DNA of 64,000 nt from Coprinellus micaceus (Eukaryota > Basidiomycota > Agaricomycetes > Agaricales > Psathyrellaceae), in assembly GCA_951394405.1 (NCBI GenBank), contig OX596339.1, forward strand, positions 992,001-1,056,000. Reading direction: 5' to 3'. The notes under the pieces were generated by a model. The model did not search any database and was not told the origin of the DNA. It was given only the letters and a program-made list of their open reading frames with translations. The translations under genes were made by a program, and so were the position numbers. Shown here one piece after another: positions 58,461 to 64,000 of this stretch. Each line of letters opens with the position of its first letter. The first letter of the stretch is position 1.

Positions 58461-60251
58461 CTACTCTGGTGTACCGTAAAGGTCAAGGCCATCCCAAGAG
58501 AGATAGGTGCGAGAACTCATAGAGCCGGAAAGGCTGTCATAACACTTCTGGCCAAAGTTTTTGCACTTCTCAATAGCCAGCTTCCGAACACAATGTGTGT
58601 CTGGTCTCTGCTCGAGTGCCGTCGAGATGTACCCCAACACCTCCGGCGCAAAGGCTCTCGCTTCGTCGTGCGCACCGACATCCCACCGGCTCCATTCTTC
58701 CCCTGAACTGTCATCCGATAGTTCAACATTTTCGTGCAGTATGGGATCACTATCTGCGAAATTGATTGAACAGAGATTTATTTCCGACAAGGCTGGGAAG
58801 TAGGGTTGGAGGTCGTTACGCTGAAGAGCGGGGTCCCTTCCCATATTTCTGAAGAATCGGGCCACGGGTGTGGAGGACAGGGTAAGCTCCTTCAGCTCCG
58901 GGAGTGGGGAGAATATCTCTAGGAGCGAGGTGGGGTCGATGTCTCTGCACGAAACAACATGCAGGGTCTTGGCGGTGATGAACGTGAAGGCCTTGTTGAT
59001 CGATGTCAGGATTTCAAATGAGTTATGTGGCTGGTAGTGTGAGCTGAAGCCAAAGGTAAGATGCGGGAGGGTGTGCGATGGCTGCGTGGCGCCCGACGGT
59101 TCGTAGAGGATCTCGACGATTGAGGGCCTACTGGAGGGCTCCTTCGCATCGAAATACCATAGACATATCGCAGAAATACTCTGGAAGTTGTTCATCGCCT
59201 CGTCGACAGCAGTTCGAATGTTCTCGATGCACTCAACGATGACTCTTCCACTGATGTGAAGGTCGTTGAAGGTCACATTCATGGATACCACCTCGGGAGC
59301 ACGTACGATGCCGAAGAATTGGGTGATTTCTTCGCAGTCACCTTCTACTCTAGCCGCCTTCAGGCAGGGCAAAGCAAAGGATGGAGGCGGTGAAGGGAGG
59401 TTCATCGAGTCGTCAGGTACCGGAAGCCAATTGGCGATACTGAGGTCTTGTAGGGCATCCAATGTCGAGAGAGACCTGTAGAACTCAGACATGGATGGAC
59501 GCAGGGCCCCTCTGCACAAGGAAAGGCTGGTTAAAGTGGAGGGAAGTGGGATGCAGTGCCATGAAATGGAGACGCCCCTGAGTTCAAGTAGTTGGAGCGC
59601 CGGAGCTCCTCCTTCGAGAAAGCTAAGGGGGAAAGGGCGATCCCAAGGAGTTGGATCGGTGCTGCCAGCGATGCGGAGCTCCAGGAGATTGGGAGCGTGG
59701 CCAGACACCTTCGATAGTATTTCGTACATCGATGGCGGGGTGCCCCATTGGTTCATGAATATGCGCATCGAGCGGAACCGGTGGATTTGCGACAGCATAT
59801 CAATCGTAGCCTCGTGCATCTCCTGCCCCTTGGGGGGTTGCCGAGAAAACCCCATGTAGTCTAGGTCGAAGGTAAACTCAATGGGCTCCCCCTTGGACCG
59901 GGTGAGCATGAGTTTCATGAACTTGGGGTGAGAAAGGATGATAGTTGTCCAAAGGGGAGCGTAGTTGACGGCCACCTCCCTCCAACGTCGGCAGACTTGC
60001 GAGACCCCAACCCAGTGGTGCCTATTATTTTCCTCCCAATCCGAATTTAACTCCAGGACGTGTTGCATGAATACTTTCTCTAGGAGTTCGGTAGGAAGGC
60101 GGTCGGGGAGGGAGAAGCTGTTGAGGCGCATCCGGACAGCCCTGAGCTCTTCATCCAGCTCAAAGGCCCGCTGCTTCAGGAGATCGACGTAGGTTGCCGA
60201 GCCGAACTTCTTCTCCTGTTCAAATAGGCATCTCGTCTCAAAGGAGAACAT
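58461..60251 (-). CDS. F-box/leucine-rich protein, A type (596 aa)
   Basis: ATG 60251 (MFSFETRCLFEQEKKFGSATY). Coiled coil VDLLKQRAFELDEELRAVRMRLN; F-box LPTELLEKVFMQH with VSQVCRRWREVAVNYAPLW; SHPKFMKLMLTRSKGEP; leucine-rich region. Near residue 540 an insert unique in the array (LSDDSSGEEWSRWDVGAHDEARAF) precedes the usual C-terminal block, and the end is LSWDGLDLYGTPE. The promoter module ends 56 bp from the ATG. It resembles the pseudogene at 31377-33127 in the N-terminal GSATYxxLLKQRA segment, so those two may share ancestry. Presumed SCF substrate receptor. Confidence 0.88.
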   Translation of the reverse strand: MFSFETRCLFEQEKKFGSATYVDLLKQRAFELDEELRAVRMRLNSFSLPDRLPTELLEKVFMQHVLELNSDWEENNRHHWVGVSQVCRRWREVAVNYAPLWTTIILSHPKFMKLMLTRSKGEPIEFTFDLDYMGFSRQPPKGQEMHEATIDMLSQIHRFRSMRIFMNQWGTPPSMYEILSKVSGHAPNLLELRIAGSTDPTPWDRPFPLSFLEGGAPALQLLELRGVSISWHCIPLPSTLTSLSLCRGALRPSMSEFYRSLSTLDALQDLSIANWLPVPDDSMNLPSPPPSFALPCLKAARVEGDCEEITQFFGIVRAPEVVSMNVTFNDLHISGRVIVECIENIRTAVDEAMNNFQSISAICLWYFDAKEPSSRPSIVEILYEPSGATQPSHTLPHLTFGFSSHYQPHNSFEILTSINKAFTFITAKTLHVVSCRDIDPTSLLEIFSPLPELKELTLSSTPVARFFRNMGRDPALQRNDLQPYFPALSEINLCSINFADSDPILHENVELSDDSSGEEWSRWDVGAHDEARAFAPEVLGYISTALEQRPDTHCVRKLAIEKCKNFGQKCYDSLSGSMSSRTYLSWDGLDLYGTPE

Positions 60252-60307
60252 GATGGGCGGTATCCAGCTCAATCGATGGTGGTGGTTGAGAAGAAGGTGC
60301 CTGGTGT

Positions 60308-60343
60308 GGGCGCTAAAGCTGTATGGGCTCTCGGCAAACGCCG
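60308..60343 (-). promoter_or_regulatory. Shared A-type promoter module, copy for 58461-60251
   Basis: On the minus strand: CGGCGTTTGCCGAGAGCCC, then GCTTTAGCGCCC, ending 56 bp before the ATG. One base differs from the palindrome consensus (CGGCG for CGGCA). Confidence 0.72.
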
Positions 60344-60450
60344 CCACCCCCATCTCCGACGCTAGCGGCTCGAAGGCTCAGACGCCTTGAGGTAAGCAAA
60401 TTGAACCAGCATCACGGTACTTACAGGACAAAATAGTTATCAATAACATA

Positions 60451-62208
60451 TCAAGCAGACTCCAAATCCGATACCTCTTCACCTTCTGGTGACGCTCCAG
60501 TCGACCGATCCATCTCATCGTCCCACATGATATCGACCTTGGGAGCCAGCAAGGCACGGAGCGCCTCGTGATCCTCGTCGACAAAATTAGGGCATGTTTC
60601 GAGGCGCAGCTCCTCGATGGCGTGCCCTTCAGGCCTTCCCATCAGGGCATCCGCGATGGTTTGTAGCATAGCCTCCTTCTCCACTGTCCCGTCCTCTTCA
60701 AGGTCAACGGAGGCGAGAGTTATGCTTGATAAGGAGGGGAAATAGGGCTTGAGATCGGACCTATTGTCTCCTTCGGCGTCCGACTGGAGGGCAGGGTCGG
60801 TCGCCATTCCCGCAAAAAATGCGTAGACCGGTGTATAAGAGATCGTGAGCCTTTCTAGCTTTGGCAATGGGGAGAACAGTTCCAAAAGTAGGTCGGATGG
60901 TACATCGGAACAGAAAGCAAGGTCCAGGTCCTTGGCGGTGGTGAAGTCGAAGCTCTTGACGATAGAGGCAAAGATTTCATGGAGGGATGCAGGCTGATGT
61001 TTGAATTCAAAATGGAGGCTCGGAATGCGGTGGAAGACATCGGCTTCCTGGGAGCTTTCAGGTCCTGGGCTATGCCATATCTGAAAGGAGGGAGTCATGC
61101 CCGGATCCTCCTCCTCATCGAAATTGCGGATGTCAATCTTGAGAACGTCTTGGTATTCCTTTACGGCGTCGTCGACGGCTCTCCGAACTGCTTCAACACA
61201 TCGGTCAACGTCTGGTCCCTGGGGATTGCGATCGCTGAACTTCACAGTGGTACGGATGATACGGGGTACGCGCATGACGCTGAAGAATTGGGTGAGCTCG
61301 TCGGTATTGTCTTCTACTTCGATAGTCTTCAGGGAGGCCATCTTAAGAGGCGATGACTGGAACGGGAGGGCGGTTGCATCGCTGGATTCTGGGAGCCAAT
61401 TAACAATGACGAGTGTCCGGAGGGCGTTCAAGGCCGAGAGGGAGCTGTAGAATTCAGCTCCAGATGGAAGCCTTTTCCCCTTCCGTAGAGTGAGGTGGGT
61501 TAGGGTGGTGGGGAGGGGTATCTGCTTCCAGGAAATGGCGACACGGTCGAGTTCGAGTAGCTGGAGGGTTGGAGCGCCGCCATCAAGGAAGTTGGGTGGA
61601 ATGGAGTCCACCCTGGTGCTGGAAGCGAGTCGAAGCTCGAGGAGATGTGGAGCAATTCCCGACGCGTTTCGCAGGAGGTCCCTTAAGGCGACATATCGGC
61701 CCCCCTTCTGGATTCGGAAGGCCAGCGAGCGGAACCGTGCGGGTTGAGATAACAACTCGGTCACGGAGTTGAGCCTCTCGTGGTGCTTGGACGCCCTTCG
61801 AATATACTTGAGGTCTTCCGTGTTGAACGTAAGTTCCAGAGGCATCTGCTTCGAACGAGCAAGCATGAGCTTCATAAACTCGGGGTGGGACAGGGTAATC
61901 GTCGTCCAGAGTGGGGCAGAGTTGACGGCAACCTCTCGCCAACGTCGGCAGACCTGTGCGACTCTGAACCAACGCAGCTTTGTGTCCTCTTCCCAGTCCC
62001 AATACACATCCGCGGCGTGCTCCAGAAATATCTTCTCCAGGACTTCGGTGGGGAGCCGGCTCGATAGGGAATGATCGTTCTGGAGCGACCGAATGACCTG
62101 AAGCTCTGCCTCGAGCTCGGAACCGCGCTTTTTCAACAGGTCGAGGTAGACCTCTGGCTTGACATTCTTCTCTACACCGAGGATGAGTCGTGTCGAAGAG
62201 GAGAGCAT
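60451..62208 (-). CDS. F-box/leucine-rich protein, A-like, without the promoter module (585 aa)
   Basis: ATG 62208 (MLSSSTRLILGVEKNVKPEVY). Coiled coil LDLLKKRGSELEAELQVIRSLQN; F-box LPTEVLEKIFLEH with VAQVCRRWREVAVNSAPLW; SHPEFMKLMLARSKQM; leucine-rich region; acidic end (GASPEGEEVSDLESA). It follows the A-type plan, but its upstream 400 bp show neither CGGCATTTGCCG nor TTTAGCGCCC. If the module sets expression, this gene should be controlled differently from its neighbours. Presumed SCF substrate receptor. Confidence 0.87.
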   Translation of the reverse strand: MLSSSTRLILGVEKNVKPEVYLDLLKKRGSELEAELQVIRSLQNDHSLSSRLPTEVLEKIFLEHAADVYWDWEEDTKLRWFRVAQVCRRWREVAVNSAPLWTTITLSHPEFMKLMLARSKQMPLELTFNTEDLKYIRRASKHHERLNSVTELLSQPARFRSLAFRIQKGGRYVALRDLLRNASGIAPHLLELRLASSTRVDSIPPNFLDGGAPTLQLLELDRVAISWKQIPLPTTLTHLTLRKGKRLPSGAEFYSSLSALNALRTLVIVNWLPESSDATALPFQSSPLKMASLKTIEVEDNTDELTQFFSVMRVPRIIRTTVKFSDRNPQGPDVDRCVEAVRRAVDDAVKEYQDVLKIDIRNFDEEEDPGMTPSFQIWHSPGPESSQEADVFHRIPSLHFEFKHQPASLHEIFASIVKSFDFTTAKDLDLAFCSDVPSDLLLELFSPLPKLERLTISYTPVYAFFAGMATDPALQSDAEGDNRSDLKPYFPSLSSITLASVDLEEDGTVEKEAMLQTIADALMGRPEGHAIEELRLETCPNFVDEDHEALRALLAPKVDIMWDDEMDRSTGASPEGEEVSDLESA

Positions 62209-62592
62209 CGCCGCGAAACCGTAGGTTGTTCAACGACCGCCGATCACGAGCCGATGCTCAGGAAGATGAGACCGCGTGTCTGGATGAAATACTGGTTTAG
62301 CAGAGCCGCATTGGAGGACAGTAGAGCTAATTACCGCGTAGGCGCTCTCCTGGACTGTTGAGACAATTGGGAGGTGGAAGGAGACGGTGGAAAGAGGAAT
62401 GATACCCTGAACGAAATTGCGAGACGGCATTCGCCGAGTGGCGATGACCATCCCAAATAGGGGCTACTAAATCGTGTGTCTCCGAGGAGCAGGTCAAAGA
62501 AATCTACAGGACATTGTGACTCTAGAGGTCCCGAGACGCACTGGAAAATAAATTACATGATCTACACAGCACGAAAAAAACGACCAAAGCAT
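62209..62592. other. Intergenic region
   Basis: This 384 bp is the promoter of 60451-62208 and the 3' flank of the last gene. It lacks the A-type module. Nothing else is recognised. Confidence 0.5.
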
Positions 62593-64000
62593 CTATTCCC
62601 ACCACTCGCCCTCCGATTCATCCGACAGGGTCTGCTCATCGACGTCCCACACGACGCGCACCCTGGGTGTGAGGTCGCAAAGGCGTTCGTAGTCTGCCAA
62701 GCTGAAGTGATTACACTCCTGGATTCGCACCTCGAGTTGGGGCAACGACGGTGGCCGTCTCCTCAAGTAATGAACCAACCACGCAGAGGCACGCCTCGTA
62801 TGCTCACTCCACACACTGTCCTCCCGGCCCAGCCGGCGCTTCGACCCATTCTTGAACTCAACCGAAGTAAAACTGATGGTTTCCAGTGATTTGAAGTAAG
62901 GCCGAATGGGGTGCGTTGAGTAGCGGATCGCTTCGCCACTGCCAGAGAGCGCGGGATCCTTGGCTAAGACTTTCAGGAATGTACGGAACCCGCTCTGATA
63001 GATGTGGATGGTCTGCAAGTTTTCCAAAGGTGCGAAAATCGTTCTCCATGTGTCTTTCGGTACCTCAGAGCATGTTTCGACCACAAGCGACTGGAGGGTT
63101 GAGAATCCTAAATGCTCGCTGGCGATGGCCAAGCAATCGGTGAGGCTTGAAGGGAGACTCAGGCTGAAACTGATCTCGACGTTGCGGGGCTCTGCGTATT
63201 CGGGCGATCGACGTTGGAAGGCGAGTGTAAAGTCCATCTTGGAGGGCATATGTAGGCGGAATCGGGTGAGCTTAAGTTCCTGGAGATGCGCGCAGTGGGG
63301 GATGAGATGGCTTGGAGCGCCCCTCGCTAATGCAGCAACGCTTGCGAAGGTTCTCGCCATCGATCCTGTAGTAGTTGGTAGGTGAGGCTGTGTGAGTAGC
63401 TGGAGAGACGTGCATCGAGGGAACTCGGAGACTTGAACGAAGTCGTTGATTGCGGGCAAGGAATCTTCCAAGTGAATGCGCCGGAGTTCAAGAAACGAAA
63501 ATATGATGCCCCTAGACTCGAAGGGGACGTTGTTAACGTATCCGCCGATGGGAAGTATGTCGGATAGTTCGAGATACTCCAACAACGGCAGTTGCCTCAG
63601 GACGGCTGAGAATAATTTCGCAGTTGGGCGACGGGCATTGGAAGGAGAACGCAGTTGGAGGCGAACAAGAGTTCGGGGAAAGGGGAGAGTACCCCACTTG
63701 CTGGCGAAGTCGAATCCTACCAGTTTGATGTCTTTCATACGAGGAGCGCCATCTTCCATGAACCGGCGTGGAAATTCCGCTACGTGGTCACACGACAGGT
63801 TGAGCACATGCAACTTCTCGAGCAATGGGAGAGGGCCCAAACATCTCGCAAGAAATTGGCACAAGGAGCCGTCACCGTCATAAATCTCGAGGGACACGGA
63901 GAGCAAGCGGCGAGGTTCTGACAATGCCTGTTGAACTGCGTCCAGGAGCGGCCTCGTCATATGCATGCTATCAAAGCTGAGGGGGGCATTCTTCGAGCGC
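62593..64000 (-). CDS. F-box/leucine-rich protein, 5' part outside the window (at least 469 codons)
   Basis: The frame is open to the right edge, where it reads RSKNAPLSFDS, the block that follows the F-box in relatives, so the coiled coil and F-box lie beyond the window. The visible part is leucine-rich (FMEDGAPRMKDIKLVGFDF, LPLLEYLELSDILPIGG, FSTLQSLVVETCSEVPKDTWRTIF) and ends DVDEQTLSDESEGEWWE. It resembles the genes at 783 and 6302 (DxWxxIFxxLxxLxTI) more than the A or B types. The inner ATGs are not the true start. Confidence 0.8.
   Translation of the reverse strand, partial: RSKNAPLSFDSMHMTRPLLDAVQQALSEPRRLLSVSLEIYDGDGSLCQFLARCLGPLPLLEKLHVLNLSCDHVAEFPRRFMEDGAPRMKDIKLVGFDFASKWGTLPFPRTLVRLQLRSPSNARRPTAKLFSAVLRQLPLLEYLELSDILPIGGYVNNVPFESRGIIFSFLELRRIHLEDSLPAINDFVQVSEFPRCTSLQLLTQPHLPTTTGSMARTFASVAALARGAPSHLIPHCAHLQELKLTRFRLHMPSKMDFTLAFQRRSPEYAEPRNVEISFSLSLPSSLTDCLAIASEHLGFSTLQSLVVETCSEVPKDTWRTIFAPLENLQTIHIYQSGFRTFLKVLAKDPALSGSGEAIRYSTHPIRPYFKSLETISFTSVEFKNGSKRRLGREDSVWSEHTRRASAWLVHYLRRRPPSLPQLEVRIQECNHFSLADYERLCDLTPRVRVVWDVDEQTLSDESEGEWWE

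Overview
The window is nuclear DNA of a filamentous basidiomycete, most likely an Agaricomycete. Genes are split by many 50-80 nt introns with GTRNGT donors and CTNAC-like branch sites, several exons are under 30 nt, and the content is typical of that class: a large F-box family, a FunK1-type kinase, a NACHT NTPase and a secreted DUF1996 protein. Species cannot be read from the sequence. No rRNA, tRNA or CRISPR array was recognised.

Layout. 1-284: first exon of a secreted protein (minus), cut by the left edge. 783-8200: an F-box pseudogene, a four-exon FunK1 kinase and an intact F-box gene. 8201-10063: non-coding. 10064-21133: a single-copy block with a DUF7025-like AAA ATPase, a NACHT/beta-propeller NTPase, an Ecm11-like protein and a protoglobin-domain protein. 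21134-23226: non-coding. 23227-36709: the first F-box array (seven members, three of them broken). 36710-39633: non-coding, with degenerate tandem repeats and an orphan promoter module. 39634-44899: a DUF1996 secreted protein and a MINDY deubiquitinase, convergent. 45175-54168: the second F-box array (four members, one broken) with an inserted ~1.0 kb hAT-like non-autonomous transposon. 54683-58099: an unknown proline/serine-rich protein and mitochondrial ribosomal protein uL30m. 58461-64000: three more F-box genes, the last cut by the right edge.

Sixteen F-box genes or relics share one plan: a start such as MFSxxTQ, a short coiled coil, an F-box with a VCRHWR core followed by a conserved LW, and a long leucine-rich beta/alpha region. 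They fall into an A type (fed by a shared promoter module), a B type (acidic C-terminal tail) and outliers. A and B genes stand head to head in three places, so the divergent pair has been copied as a unit and once inverted. At least five members carry in-frame stops or frameshifts. The locus is a birth-and-death array in which promoter, gene and flanks are duplicated together.

The headline observation is a ~37 bp element, CGGCATTTRCCG followed by CGTTTAGCGCCC, lying 47-57 bp before the ATG of five A-type genes and one A pseudogene, plus a solitary decayed copy with no gene. Other points of interest are the transposon with a paralogous empty site inside the window, complementary polypurine/polypyrimidine introns around a 27 nt exon of the DUF1996 gene, a 23 nt exon carrying the MINDY catalytic cysteine, and a rare fungal protoglobin. 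Splice models were made by eye and checked for phase; none has transcript support.
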